A stretch of DNA of 64,000 bases from Halobacteriovoraceae bacterium. Lineage in GTDB: Bacteria; Bdellovibrionota; Bacteriovoracia; Bacteriovoracales; Bacteriovoracaceae. The position numbers and the translations under genes are program-made. How positions within the stretch are numbered: the stretch's first letter is position 1; each line of letters opens with the position of its first letter. The notes beneath the pieces are model-generated. The model made no database searches. It had not been told where the DNA came from and saw only the letters and a program-made list of their open reading frames with translations. Of the stretch, positions 1-9,369 are shown in pieces. Where the stretch lies: positions 124,001 through 188,000 of the forward strand of contig JACKAJ010000016.1 in the NCBI GenBank assembly GCA_020635135.1, given 5' to 3'.

Positions 1-899
1 ACACCAACATCCTGAAAAATTGAAAAAAGGTCACTCTTGGCCTGTTTTCCAAACAGGGGATCCAAGGCTAAGAACAGGGGCTTATTGAGATTTTTAAGCC
101 CTTCCACTTCGCCCGTTTTATAGTTTTCTTGAGGGCCTAAGACCAGGTGAATGTCACAGCTAGAATCTTCAAAAGACTGCACCGTTTTGACAGCAAAACC
201 ATTGGTTTCCAGTTGATTCTTAAGAAAACTCCCACCATCTTTATCTTGTAGCTCTGGGTTTATCTCTCCATGAGAAGTGTGCCAACAAACTAAGGGTACG
301 TGTTGACTAGTAACAAGATAGATTTGAGACGAAAGACTTTTTTCAGTAAGAGAATAAAATATTTTTCTTTTATCACCATAATCGAGAATATAAGCAGGAA
401 CTTCTTTGAGATTATGGGTTTTGGCATAGGCCAAGTTTTTATTGGCATCAATGGCCTTAACTTGAATATATGAACTTTCCGCATGATAGAGGCCAAGAAG
501 CTCAGCTGCCCCTTTCCATTTTTCTTTAGGAGCATATATTGTCATTTTCAAAGGTTGGTCAATCGTTTTAACAACTTTTTTGGTACTATCAGTAAGTTCA
601 TTAACATTTTGTTTGGTAATATCCCAGAAAGCATTATTTTTATAAAGAAAAAAATTGAGAAGCAAAATAAGGGATGTCCCCAACACAGCGTTGATCAGTA
701 TTTCCATTTTCTTTAATGAAAGAAAGGAAAAGATATTTCGAAAACTCCATTCAAAAACATAAAATAACACGAATGTGTAAACGATAAGGAAACTTGCATA
801 CGAGAGTAAAAAAAGTTGGTACTCTCTCGCAACAAGGATCAACCCACCAAACACTAACCATAATAAGACATAGAAAGTAACGAGAGTATAACGAAACAT
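1..899 (-). CDS. GldG-like ABC-transporter auxiliary protein, 3' end outside window
   Basis: An uninterrupted minus-strand frame starts at ATG 899-897 and runs off the left edge (about 299 residues visible). Two or three hydrophobic segments occupy roughly residues 5-50 and 65-87. They are followed by WDITKQNVNELTDSTKKVV, the sequence style that opens the soluble domain of GldG/ABC_transp_aux proteins (a short stretch after the first membrane segment, then 'DLT..K.N.LS..T'). The start codon directly follows the stop codon of the permease gene, and the ATPase gene lies just upstream, so the three genes form one ABC operon. By family knowledge such sets (GldAFG, NosDFY-like) are exporters of unknown cargo; in Bacteroidetes they serve gliding. 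No C-terminal membrane segment can be seen because the gene is cut. The family call is fairly safe; cargo is unknown. Confidence 0.75.
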   Translation of the reverse strand, partial: MFRYTLVTFYVLLWLVFGGLILVAREYQLFLLSYASFLIVYTFVLFYVFEWSFRNIFSFLSLKKMEILINAVLGTSLILLLNFFLYKNNAFWDITKQNVNELTDSTKKVVKTIDQPLKMTIYAPKEKWKGAAELLGLYHAESSYIQVKAIDANKNLAYAKTHNLKEVPAYILDYGDKRKIFYSLTEKSLSSQIYLVTSQHVPLVCWHTSHGEINPELQDKDGGSFLKNQLETNGFAVKTVQSFEDSSCDIHLVLGPQENYKTGEVEGLKNLNKPLFLALDPLFGKQAKSDLFSIFQDVG

Positions 900-1661
900 T
901 TATACTTTCCTCCACTCTAAAACTTTTTTTGCAAAAAATAAAAAGAGAAAAGAAAAGCTTCCATAATAAATAAGGTCACTAGAATAAACTACTCCACGCA
1001 AAATATTTATAAAATGTGAAGTGAGCGAGAGGTAGTTAATTATTTCGTAAATCCCAAAATTGCTCGAAACACTTAATAAATTGTGGAACATATTCATTGC
1101 AACGAGACAAATAATGTGAGTAAAAGCACAAATAATGGGCGAAGTAATCAGTGAACTTAAAAACACGCCGAGGCTAATGTAAAGCAAACTATTAAGAATC
1201 AGCGATAGCACACCCGTTATGACGAACGAGTACTCATAAATTCCTGAATACCAAAAAATAATAAAAAAGATACCAAGTGTTGAGAGCATAAAAGTAAAAA
1301 GAACCATTGAAGCGATGAATTTTCCACTGATGATATTCCAAGCTTTTAACTTAGAAGTTCGAATCAGATCGAAGACAGCATTTCTATACTCTTTAGAAAA
1401 TAAATTCATACAAATCAAAGGTATAAGAAAAATTAAAACGATGTTCACGTTGGTAAAAAAACCAATGACAACATAAAAAATGGGATCGACATACTCGCCG
1501 GCATGAGCCTCTTGCAAAGAAAAGTACTGAAAGAGAACATTGAGAAAACAAAGCCCACATGCAAGGCTAAATAAGGAAGTCAGTACATAACTTAAGGGTG
1601 ATTGAAAATTCTCTTTTAATTCTTTTTTAGTAAAGATATTCATCATGCTCAGCTGGAACAT
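900..1661 (-). CDS. ABC-2 type permease (GldF-like)
   Basis: This 253-residue protein has about six hydrophobic segments and starts with a short cytoplasmic stretch containing FTKKELKENFQSPLSYV. That arrangement ('K.E......SP..Y') is typical of GldF/NosY-type ABC-2 permeases. It should form the membrane channel for the ATPase encoded 12 bp upstream. The start at 1661 is preceded by AAGGA about 8 nt upstream; an internal MM at residues 6-7 is an alternative start. The stop codon abuts the start of the auxiliary-protein gene. Substrate cannot be inferred. Confidence 0.85.
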   Translation of the reverse strand: MFQLSMMNIFTKKELKENFQSPLSYVLTSLFSLACGLCFLNVLFQYFSLQEAHAGEYVDPIFYVVIGFFTNVNIVLIFLIPLICMNLFSKEYRNAVFDLIRTSKLKAWNIISGKFIASMVLFTFMLSTLGIFFIIFWYSGIYEYSFVITGVLSLILNSLLYISLGVFLSSLITSPIICAFTHIICLVAMNMFHNLLSVSSNFGIYEIINYLSLTSHFINILRGVVYSSDLIYYGSFSFLFLFFAKKVLEWRKV

Positions 1662-1673
1662 TTTTTTCCTTTT

Positions 1674-2603
1674 CTATAAATTCAAAATTTTCAAGTAAGC
1701 TTCTTCAAGCTGTGGTGGATGCCAATAAACAGAAGTGACTGTTTCTGGTCGTTGTGTAATTTCGCCCATCAGTTTTGCCTTGTCGCGATCGTCGAGCTTT
1801 CCCTCTAAAACCCACAGATTGTGAGTTCGGCTAATTTCTTCAAGAGGGTATTTTTCGAGGAAATTTTTGACAAAACCAACTTCAAAGGCTTCAACAGTTT
1901 TAATTTCTAGGCGCTCTTTTTTTCCAATCTTATCCATCAAATCTTCGGTTTTCCCACTGAAAAGAATTTCTCCGTTATTGATAAAACTCATCTGATCACA
2001 AAGGGCTTCAACTTCTGAAAGCTGATGGCTTGATAAAAAAATTGTGGCCTTCGAATTAGCTTTTTTAAGAAGTGTCCGAAGATCAACGATGCTTTGAGGA
2101 TCGAGCCCCACAGTTGGCTCATCTAAAACGATAAGATCGGGATCAGTAAGAAAAACTTGCGCCAAGGCTACTTTTTGTTTGTTCCCTCGTGAGAGATTTC
2201 CAATCAATCGCCTGCGAAGCTCTCCAATTTTTAGGAGCTCCAGGACTTTATCGACAGCTTTACCGATTTCTTTTTTCTTCAGTCCCTTTATTTCAGCTAT
2301 AAAACCTAAAAAAGAATCAACTTGAAAATGGGGATAGAGAGGCGCTTTTTCGGGAAGTAAACCCAGGCGGGTAGCAAAGTGAAAAACAAATTCACTCGGA
2401 GCTTTTCCAAAAACTTCAATTTCGCCAGAATCAGGCTTTAAGAGATTGGCCAACAGTTTAATGGTTGTGGATTTTCCCGCTCCATTGGGACCCAGAAAAC
2501 CATGGCAAGTGCCTTGCTCGACTTTAAAACTTAATTTATTTAGAGCTTTGATACTCCCCAACTCTTTTGTGACATTTTTGAATTCAATCGCTAATGGTTT
2601 CAT
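1674..2603 (-). CDS. ABC transporter ATP-binding protein (GldA/CcmA-like)
   Basis: A complete nucleotide-binding domain is visible: Walker A GPNGAGKST near residue 40, a Q-loop region, a signature-like LSRGNKQK near 138, and Walker B DLIVLDEPTVGLDP near 156, followed by the switch histidine in SSHQLSE. The ~90-residue tail after the ATPase core is typical of GldA and NatA type exporters. In the usual C signature LSGGQ the second glycine is replaced (LSRGN), which is common in this subfamily. It is the first gene of a three-gene minus-strand operon (ATPase, permease, auxiliary protein). Confidence 0.9.
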   Translation of the reverse strand: MKPLAIEFKNVTKELGSIKALNKLSFKVEQGTCHGFLGPNGAGKSTTIKLLANLLKPDSGEIEVFGKAPSEFVFHFATRLGLLPEKAPLYPHFQVDSFLGFIAEIKGLKKKEIGKAVDKVLELLKIGELRRRLIGNLSRGNKQKVALAQVFLTDPDLIVLDEPTVGLDPQSIVDLRTLLKKANSKATIFLSSHQLSEVEALCDQMSFINNGEILFSGKTEDLMDKIGKKERLEIKTVEAFEVGFVKNFLEKYPLEEISRTHNLWVLEGKLDDRDKAKLMGEITQRPETVTSVYWHPPQLEEAYLKILNL

Positions 2604-2719
2604 CTCTTCTGCCCTCTAATCCGAGTTTTTTAGTTTTTCAGCTATTCTTTTATCAATGGTAGCAGACTCAACTTAAGGTTGGAAATATTCCAGGGGGTTT
2701 CTTCCTCAACTATTCGTAA

Positions 2720-2725
2720 TATAAT
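2720..2725 (+). promoter_or_regulatory. -10 element of a probable leaderless promoter
   Basis: A perfect TATAAT lies 8 bp before the ATG at 2734 and no Shine-Dalgarno-like sequence is present. The -35 region is poor (TTTCTT around 2698). Transcription starting 6-8 bp after the -10 would place the first base at or next to the start codon. Confidence 0.5.
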
Positions 2726-2733
2726 GAAAATTA

Positions 2734-3741
2734 ATGGGAGAAGACATTTATCAATCTCTTAAGGACACAATTCTTAAGTACAATAACATCATCATTACAA
2801 CACACATCGTCCCCGATGCCGATGGGTTGGGAAGCCAAATCAGCCTGTGCATGGCCCTTAGAAAATTGGGAAAGAATGTTCACTGTGTAAACGAAGAGGC
2901 CCTCTTAGATCGCTACGAATATTTAGACCCTGAAAAAACCATTTTATCACTGGAAAAATTTCTTAAAACACACAAAGAATTTAAAACTGAACTTGTCATT
3001 ATCGTTGACACAAATAAGAACTCCCGGACAGGACTCAAAATGAGTCAGTTCATCTCACCTTTTGCTAATATTATTTATATCGATCATCACCCCTATGATA
3101 GAAAAAATTTTGGTCAACACTTTATTGATGTTGCAGCAGCAGCGACAGGGCAAATCATTGGGAGTCTCATCAAAACCTTAGGCATCCCCTTTGATCAAAA
3201 ACTGGCACTTCCTCTCTACACGGCCATTTTGATCGACACCAATACTTTTCGCTACCCTACTGTCTCAAGCAACACCCATACCTTAATTGCTGAGCTTTTA
3301 GAAACAGGAATACGGACCACAAAAGCCTATAATGATATCTATGGAGCCAAAAAACTCCATCACATGCATCTTCTAGGGCATATCCTCAAAAATTGCCAAA
3401 CCAATAAAGACAATAGCATTGCTTGGATTTGTATTAACAAAGAAGAATTTGATCAATACAAAACAGATTTAGAAGACACTCATGCCTATATCAACAACTT
3501 GTTAGTCCTAGAAGAAGTGAAAATAGCTTGCATGTTCCGAGAAGAAGATAAGCGGATTAAACTTAGTTTGCGCTCTCACGGTGATGTAGATGTAGGAGAG
3601 ATTGCTCAAGAACTCGGTGGAGGTGGTCACGCTCACTCGGCGGCAACCGTATTTGAACTCCCACCGGGACACGACAAACAAAAGATCATTGAAAATAGTA
3701 TCAAGAAAATAGAAGAATATCTTATCAATTCTAAGAACTAA
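2734..3741 (+). CDS. DHH/DHHA1 phosphoesterase, NrnA-like
   Basis: The 335-residue protein has the DHH signature order: ITTHIVPDADGLGSQ near residue 21, a VDTNKNSRTG motif near 92, and IYIDHHPYD near 112, then a C-terminal DHHA1 domain with GGGGHAHSAA near 290. Length and motif order match bacterial NrnA, which hydrolyses nano-RNA and pAp, and related cyclic-dinucleotide (pGpG, pApA) phosphodiesterases. Acting on pGpG would fit the c-di-GMP machinery elsewhere in the window, but that is inference. The gene stands alone on the plus strand and its 3' end overlaps the convergent downstream gene by 11 bp. Confidence 0.85.
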   Translation: MGEDIYQSLKDTILKYNNIIITTHIVPDADGLGSQISLCMALRKLGKNVHCVNEEALLDRYEYLDPEKTILSLEKFLKTHKEFKTELVIIVDTNKNSRTGLKMSQFISPFANIIYIDHHPYDRKNFGQHFIDVAAAATGQIIGSLIKTLGIPFDQKLALPLYTAILIDTNTFRYPTVSSNTHTLIAELLETGIRTTKAYNDIYGAKKLHHMHLLGHILKNCQTNKDNSIAWICINKEEFDQYKTDLEDTHAYINNLLVLEEVKIACMFREEDKRIKLSLRSHGDVDVGEIAQELGGGGHAHSAATVFELPPGHDKQKIIENSIKKIEEYLINSKN

Positions 3742-4762
3742 AAGATTTCATAATAGAGAGAATTTTATTTTTAAAGATTCTCTCATTAAAACGTAAAGCA
3801 TAACGCCTTAATATCTGTCCACTATAAGTAAAACTTTCATTCAAATAACTCGCTAAGCGTTTATCGAGTTGCTCTAGTGAATCAAAATATGAACTCACAT
3901 CCTCTGTTAAGTACTCCCGATTAACTTCAGTATCAAGCAGAAGAGTGGGAACTCCCGTTGAGAGCGCACAGAGTGCTTTTTCCGGATAGACGACTTCGCG
4001 AGCATCGATGAGGAGTCTGGCTTTTAACAATTCAATGTAGAGCAAATGATTATCCATTCCTCTGAAGCATTCAATATGAGGCCAGAGATTTTTAACTTTT
4101 CTTATCTGATCTTCACTACTAATGACTTTTAATTGCCATTTAGTTCCTAAGTCCTCAATGATTTTTCCAAGTTTAATTTTATCAATTGAATCGACAAAGA
4201 GAAGAATTTCTTTATTTTTTTCATACTCCCCCATCACTGGGAAATCACGACTAACGAACGGAGCCGGAACCACTTGATAGTCTTTATTAAATTCACATTG
4301 ATGGGCCAAGCAATGTGATGAAAAAACAACATTATCTAATTTTTGAATACATTCTTTATCTTTAGAAGCAAATTGAGAGTAAAGAAGTTTTTTCCAAGAA
4401 GGTTTCATTTTAAGGGGGAGAGGATTCAGGATGTAATTAATCCTCTTAGAATCTTTTGGAGTTTTGAGATAGTGGGCCATCCCTTGAGAGATAACCAAAT
4501 ATAAATCAGCTTCGGGAAGTTTAAAATTTTCAAAAACTTTTGTGCTCAATATAGGCCAATTTTTGAGATGTTGATAATCAGAAAAAAGATGAGTGAGAAT
4601 ACTTGAATAAGCCTTGTGATTTAAGATAGGTCCAACCACACCTTCTTTGTGGTGAACTAATGTGCTTAAGCTCACATCTCCATCAATAGAAAGTAGACTC
4701 TCCACCATAGTGGTCGTCAAATCCCTTTCGGCTAATTGATCAGTAACTATATTAATCTTCAA
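3731..4762 (-). CDS. glycosyltransferase-like protein (GT-B/GT4 style)
   Basis: The 343-residue soluble protein opens with MKINIVTDQLAERDLTTTMVE, in the position where GT-B enzymes carry the N-terminal Rossmann strand. Later it has PLPLKMKPSWKKLLYSQF, a VVFSSHCLAHQCEF segment resembling 'vi.vS..l...l', and near residues 255-290 the pattern LLIDAREVVYPEKALCALSTGVPTLL, which resembles the 'P...E..g.p.lEAmacGvPvia' region of GT4 enzymes with the catalytic glutamate region altered. I therefore call it GT-like with unknown sugar donor. It starts with TTG right after the stop of the permease gene, so it is translated as part of the trmFO operon. A metal or carbohydrate function cannot be shown from sequence. 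Confidence 0.55.
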   Translation of the reverse strand: MKINIVTDQLAERDLTTTMVESLLSIDGDVSLSTLVHHKEGVVGPILNHKAYSSILTHLFSDYQHLKNWPILSTKVFENFKLPEADLYLVISQGMAHYLKTPKDSKRINYILNPLPLKMKPSWKKLLYSQFASKDKECIQKLDNVVFSSHCLAHQCEFNKDYQVVPAPFVSRDFPVMGEYEKNKEILLFVDSIDKIKLGKIIEDLGTKWQLKVISSEDQIRKVKNLWPHIECFRGMDNHLLYIELLKARLLIDAREVVYPEKALCALSTGVPTLLLDTEVNREYLTEDVSSYFDSLEQLDKRLASYLNESFTYSGQILRRYALRFNERIFKNKILSIMKSFSS

Positions 4763-5656
4763 TTAATATCTCTTTTGTTGAAGGACGACCGAGCTCATCA
4801 CTAGGAGTGATCCCCCAACCCATTGATAAACATTTAGACTATGGCCTAAAAATACCCAATTCACAAAAACTGCACTTAGTGGAAAAAAGAGCTCCAGCAA
4901 AGTGGCCCTTTTGGCGGGCACATTTTTTAAGCCTCGATAATAAAAATACATAGCAAGAAGACCAGAAAACAAGACCATGATACCTATTTTATACAAACTC
5001 TCTAGATTGAGCGTCGTAAAAAATTCTTTCTGCCAGCTAAAAGCTGCCAAGGCCATAAAACCATAAGTAAAACGACCCATCATAATTTCCCATTCACTTA
5101 AGCCTTGAGAGACTAATTTTTTTCCATAAACGGTGGCACATCCCCAACCTGCTATTGCAATAAAAACATACAAATAACCAGAAAAGGTTGCATCGGTAAA
5201 AAGTTTTGAGCTTTCAAAATGAGGACCACTAAAATAGTGATAAAAGTCTTCAAATCCTATAAGGATGGCCCCTGCAATGCTCACCGAGGCCCAAAGAAAA
5301 AAACTTGGTCCCGTTCGTTCTTTTAAAACAATTTTTGCAAGGACAATAGCCACGACGGGTTGAAGTTTTTGTAAAAGAATCACCAAGGAAGGATTGAGGA
5401 TAGTAAAGGATTCGGTAAAAGCGAGAGTCGCGAGGGCCGAGCCAAAACTCCCTACCATCAGGAAAGAAAAGATTAATTTCGGCTGAAAAAGAATTTTCAA
5501 TTTTTTTCTAAAAAGAATCAGCAAAATAACGAGTAAATAGCTGTGTTCAATAAACACAATTGTAATACTCGGGACCCCTTCGTTGACCAGAGGATAACGA
5601 ATCAGTGTATCAAAGGCCCAAAGAAAACAAGCAAAGATAATAAAAAGTGAACTCAT
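4763..5656 (-). CDS. EamA/DMT-family membrane transporter
   Basis: This 297-residue protein has ten predicted hydrophobic helices arranged as two tandem five-helix EamA repeats, the second beginning near YLYVFIAIAGWGCATVYGKKL. Characteristic pieces are the N-terminal FACFLWAFDTLIRYPLV and the helix-4 SFTILNPSLVILLQKLQPVV. DMT permeases export or exchange small metabolites; the substrate cannot be predicted. The ATG overlaps the trmFO stop (ATGA at 5653-5656) and the next gene starts immediately after its stop, so the three genes appear translationally coupled. Confidence 0.9.
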   Translation of the reverse strand: MSSLFIIFACFLWAFDTLIRYPLVNEGVPSITIVFIEHSYLLVILLILFRKKLKILFQPKLIFSFLMVGSFGSALATLAFTESFTILNPSLVILLQKLQPVVAIVLAKIVLKERTGPSFFLWASVSIAGAILIGFEDFYHYFSGPHFESSKLFTDATFSGYLYVFIAIAGWGCATVYGKKLVSQGLSEWEIMMGRFTYGFMALAAFSWQKEFFTTLNLESLYKIGIMVLFSGLLAMYFYYRGLKNVPAKRATLLELFFPLSAVFVNWVFLGHSLNVYQWVGGSLLVMSSVVLQQKRY

Positions 5657-7032
5657 GGTCTCTCACAGATAAATGAATCACCGTTTTTGGGGTCTAAAAA
5701 TTTTTCAAATTCTTTAAAAGCCAGTTCTGCTTTGGCTGCTACAAGTTGTTTTTTTAATTTTTTTCTTTTTTTAGAGCGACGTTGTTCGCGAGTTAACTCC
5801 ACTTTCGGCAATAATCCAAAGTTTATATTAGAAGGAATAGGTTTTTGGGCCGTCATCAGATAGTTGATCAGCGCTCCAATCCCAGATTCTACTGGCCAAG
5901 ATAAGACGTCTCGCCCACAAATTTTTTGATAAATTTGAGAAGCCACATAAAGCCCCATCGCAGCACTTTCTGTGTACCCTTCTACTCCTGCAATTTGTCC
6001 TGCAAAATGCATTTGAGGGAATTTCTTCGAACTTAAATCACGATTAAGAAGTTTTCTTGCATTCAGAAAAGTATTGCGGTGAACGGAGCCCAAATGAACA
6101 AAGCTTGCCTTAGAAAAACCAGGAAGTTTTTGAAATATTCTTTTTTGTTCTCCATACGTTAAACGATTTTGGAATCCCACTAAATTGAAGGCCGAACCGA
6201 GTAAATTTTCTTTTCGAAGTTGAATAACCGCATAGGGTTTAAGCTCTTCAGTTTCTAATCCGACTGGTTTCATGCAAGAAAAGCGAAGTGTATCCACACC
6301 TCGATCGGCCATCACGTCGATGGGTAGGCAGCTTTCGAAAAACTTTTCTTCTTCAAAATTGGCAGGTTTCACTTTTTCTGAAGCTTTAAGATCATCGACA
6401 AAATCCAGATATTGCTCTTTATCTAAAGGAACATTCAGATAGTCTGCATCAACGCCGTCCACTTCTCCATAACGGTTTTTAAAATACATCTTCGAGTAAT
6501 CGAGACTATCAGCATCCACCACAGGGGCAATGGCATCATAAAAATAGAGATCATCACCACAAATATTTTCCACAATCCATTGCTCAAGTGATTTTAGAGT
6601 TAAGGGTCCTGTTGAAATAATCAGATGATCACTATTATGTTTTTTTAAGATTGCCATCGGGTCACTAACTTCTTCATCAATAACTTCGATGAGGGGATGG
6701 CGCTCGAGTTCTTCTGTGACCAGTAATGAGAATTTTTCTCTATCTACGGCCAGGGCATCACCAGCAGGAACACGTGCCAAATAAGCTTTCTCTAAAATCA
6801 GAGACCCAAGCTTATTCATTTCCGTTTTGAGAAGACCATGGCCAGTTCCTGGATCCACTGACTTCAGTGAATTCGTGCAAACCAGTTCAGCGAGATTATT
6901 TGATTTTTGAGCGGGGTTTCGAGTTTTCCGCTTACTTTCATACAAATAAACTTGAATTCCTCGTGAAGCGAGATAAAAGCTGGCATCACAGCCGGCCAGA
7001 CCTGCTCCCACCACGACGACGCTACGTGACAT
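5653..7032 (-). CDS. trmFO: methylenetetrahydrofolate-tRNA (uracil-54-C5) methyltransferase TrmFO
   Basis: TrmFO makes ribothymidine at position 54 of the tRNA T loop, using methylene-THF and FAD. The FAD-binding motif VVGAGLAGCDASFYLASRG is at residues 6-24, and AELVCTNSLKS near 48 and MKPVGLE near 255 are family landmarks. Length, 459 residues, is usual. The last ~45 residues form a lysine/arginine-rich tail (QRRSKKRKKLKKQ) that may help tRNA binding. The start has GAGG 5 nt upstream, and a TATAAA lies a further 2 bp upstream. It heads a coupled operon with a DMT permease and a glycosyltransferase-like gene, neither functionally linked in any obvious way. Confidence 0.95.
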   Translation of the reverse strand: MSRSVVVVGAGLAGCDASFYLASRGIQVYLYESKRKTRNPAQKSNNLAELVCTNSLKSVDPGTGHGLLKTEMNKLGSLILEKAYLARVPAGDALAVDREKFSLLVTEELERHPLIEVIDEEVSDPMAILKKHNSDHLIISTGPLTLKSLEQWIVENICGDDLYFYDAIAPVVDADSLDYSKMYFKNRYGEVDGVDADYLNVPLDKEQYLDFVDDLKASEKVKPANFEEEKFFESCLPIDVMADRGVDTLRFSCMKPVGLETEELKPYAVIQLRKENLLGSAFNLVGFQNRLTYGEQKRIFQKLPGFSKASFVHLGSVHRNTFLNARKLLNRDLSSKKFPQMHFAGQIAGVEGYTESAAMGLYVASQIYQKICGRDVLSWPVESGIGALINYLMTAQKPIPSNINFGLLPKVELTREQRRSKKRKKLKKQLVAAKAELAFKEFEKFLDPKNGDSFICERP

Positions 7033-7164
7033 TCGACCTCTTTATAATTTAGGGTTATCGCTTACAAACAATAATTCTTTTACTACAATAAATTGAACTT
7101 GGGTACAGGCAAACGGCATCTGCTTAATCCCAATTTCAATAAGATAGTGATCAAAGGATAAAAT

Positions 7165-8904
7165 TTGAAGATTCAACTCCACCAATACCACCAGAATCTT
7201 TGCGATTTTGAAAAAATCGCAAAAGATTTCAAAAAAATTATTGAAGGATCCGATGCCGAAGAACTTCACCTTTACCCTGAACTGTTTTTAACAGGCTATC
7301 CCCTTCAAGATATCTGTCTGCAAAAGCCTTTTTTTTCGACCTATCTCAAAATGCTAGAAAGAATTGATCAATGGCTTAAAAAGCAAAAAGACGATAAAAG
7401 TCTCCACCTGGTGGGAGGTCTTCACTATGAAATCTCTTCATCTGACACACCAAGAAGAATTGAAAACGTCATCTTTGCTGCTCGAAAATCTCATGGGCTT
7501 GAAAAAGTTTATACCAAAAGGCTTCTGCCCAATTACGATATCTTTGATGAAAGAAAGTATTTCACTCCAGGAACTGAAAACGTCATCTATCAGTGGAATG
7601 ATCACAAATTAGCACTGCTTATTTGTGAAGATATGTGGCCATCACTCCACTACCGCTTTAATCCTATTGATGAATTAGTCCAAAAAAATGAAAAAGTTGA
7701 TTTGATTGTTAACTTAAGCGCCAGTCCCTTTCACATTAATAAGCAAAATAGACGTCTCCAACAAGCTCAAATTATCTCCCATGCTCTCAAGGCACCTTTC
7801 GCATATGTTAATACCGTTGGCGAAGAAGATGAGATTCTCTTTGATGGGCAAAGTTTTTTGGTTAATGGTGATCAAGTTCTCTTTCAAGCAGCGGCTTTTG
7901 TAACGTCCAATAAAAAAATTGATCTCACTAACTCGCTCAAAAGATACAAATCCAAAACTCTTGAAGTTCAACACACTTGGGAAGATCTCTTTCGCGCTCA
8001 TGTCAGTGTTCACGAAAAAAGTATCAGCTTACTTCCTTTAGTGAACGACGACTACGAACAACTCTACAAGGCCATCACTTTTGGTCTGCAGGAATATGCG
8101 AATAAAAATGGCTTTAAAAAATTTCTCATCGCTTTTTCCGGAGGGATCGATTCAGCACTAGTCTTGGCCTTAACCAAACTTTCTTTGAAAAAATCCCAAA
8201 ATCTCGAAGTCCTCTTTATGCCAAGCCAATTCACTTCTCCTGAGAGTTTTGATCTTGCCCGTGAAATGTGCGAGGCCATCGAAGTCCCTTTTAAAACAAT
8301 TCCCATTAAGTTTCTACACTCCATGGTGAAAAACACTTTTCATATGAATTTTCCCGAAGAATTTGACGGGCTTGCTGACGAGAACGTTCAATCTCGCTTG
8401 CGAGCAACAATACTCATGGCCCGCTCCAATCAAAATAATAGCTTAGTCATCAACACTTCAAATAAATCGGAAATTGCTGTTGGTTACTCCACTCTCTACG
8501 GCGATAGCGTTGGCGCTTTAAGTTTAATTGGTGATCTCTACAAAACTGAAGTCTATGGACTCGCCCATTACCTCAATGAAAATGTTGCTAAACTCATTCC
8601 CGCAGGCATACTCTCGAGAAGCCCAACGGCCGAGTTAAAAGAAAACCAACTCGATACTGATACACTTCCTCCTTATCCCATTTTAGATACAATTCTCGAA
8701 TGTCTTTTGAGTTATAGATTTACGGCTGCTGATCTTGTCGAAAAAGGGATTTCTCCTGCTTTCATCGAACAAGCGATGAAACTCTATAACCGCAGTGAGT
8801 ATAAAAGAAAGCAATTTTGTCCTATATTAAAAGTCAAAACGAAAAGCTTTGGTTTTGGCCATCGCGTGCCCATTAATAAAGTCATTGATTTTTATACCAT
8901 TTAG
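7165..8904 (+). CDS. nadE: glutamine-dependent NAD+ synthetase
   Basis: Two catalytic domains are present in 579 residues. The N-terminal nitrilase-type glutaminase shows its triad in context: Glu in LYPELFLTGYP, Lys in VYTKRLLPNYD and Cys in ALLICEDMW. The C-terminal synthetase has the ATP P-loop FSGGIDSALVLAL near residue 325 and the conserved TSNKSEIAVGYSTLYGD. It amidates deamido-NAD to NAD with ammonia channelled from glutamine. The start is TTG, supported by AAAGGAT about 7 nt upstream; no ATG fits as well. It is divergent from trmFO with a ~130-bp shared upstream region. Confidence 0.95.
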   Translation: MKIQLHQYHQNLCDFEKIAKDFKKIIEGSDAEELHLYPELFLTGYPLQDICLQKPFFSTYLKMLERIDQWLKKQKDDKSLHLVGGLHYEISSSDTPRRIENVIFAARKSHGLEKVYTKRLLPNYDIFDERKYFTPGTENVIYQWNDHKLALLICEDMWPSLHYRFNPIDELVQKNEKVDLIVNLSASPFHINKQNRRLQQAQIISHALKAPFAYVNTVGEEDEILFDGQSFLVNGDQVLFQAAAFVTSNKKIDLTNSLKRYKSKTLEVQHTWEDLFRAHVSVHEKSISLLPLVNDDYEQLYKAITFGLQEYANKNGFKKFLIAFSGGIDSALVLALTKLSLKKSQNLEVLFMPSQFTSPESFDLAREMCEAIEVPFKTIPIKFLHSMVKNTFHMNFPEEFDGLADENVQSRLRATILMARSNQNNSLVINTSNKSEIAVGYSTLYGDSVGALSLIGDLYKTEVYGLAHYLNENVAKLIPAGILSRSPTAELKENQLDTDTLPPYPILDTILECLLSYRFTAADLVEKGISPAFIEQAMKLYNRSEYKRKQFCPILKVKTKSFGFGHRVPINKVIDFYTI

Positions 8905-8933
8905 TATATCTTATGTCATAGGAGGATAGTCAC

Positions 8934-9359
8934 ATGCCAAATAAATTTATGTCACGAGTGAACAACTATAAAAAAGAACTCAACAACTATTTGCAAAAAA
9001 ATAGTTTTTCTAATCTTAAGAAGAATGTTGAAGGAATTCTCAATGAAGCCAAAAAGGATCTCAATAGCTTTGTTGAAAAAGACATAAAAAGCTTGAAAAA
9101 GAAATTTGAATCTGAAAAAAGACAACTTGAAAAAATCCTCGATCAAAAATTTAAAACTGAAATTAATTCAGCAAAAAAATTGATCAAAGAAGCAAAACTC
9201 GAATTGAAGAAAATTCAAAAAGGCTTTGAAGATCTTTCAAAAAAATCCAAAAAAAATTCCAAGAAGAAAGTTGTTAAAAGAAAAACAACGAAAAAGAAAA
9301 AAGTCGCTAAAAAGAAAAAGACTTTGAAGAAAAAAACAGGTGTTCGAAAGAAGAAGTAA
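8934..9359 (+). CDS. lysine-rich coiled-coil protein with histone-H1-like tail
   Basis: An AGGAGG-type ribosome site (8921-8926) precedes the ATG. The 141-residue product has no signal peptide. Residues ~8-105 are a charged heptad-like helix (repeated LKK, KKLI, KLELKKI), and residues ~105-141 are almost entirely K, R, T and V in KKK/TKKKK blocks, as in bacterial H1-like and AlgP-type tails. It probably binds nucleic acid or another polyanion; the exact role is unknown. It follows nadE by 29 bp. The biased composition makes any homology hit weak evidence. Confidence 0.7.
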   Translation: MPNKFMSRVNNYKKELNNYLQKNSFSNLKKNVEGILNEAKKDLNSFVEKDIKSLKKKFESEKRQLEKILDQKFKTEINSAKKLIKEAKLELKKIQKGFEDLSKKSKKNSKKKVVKRKTTKKKKVAKKKKTLKKKTGVRKKK

Positions 9360-9369
9360 TTCGTCGAGA

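Noticed and set aside
8064..8336. Minus-strand frame inside nadE
   Set aside because: It is antisense to the conserved synthetase domain, with no sign of independent coding.
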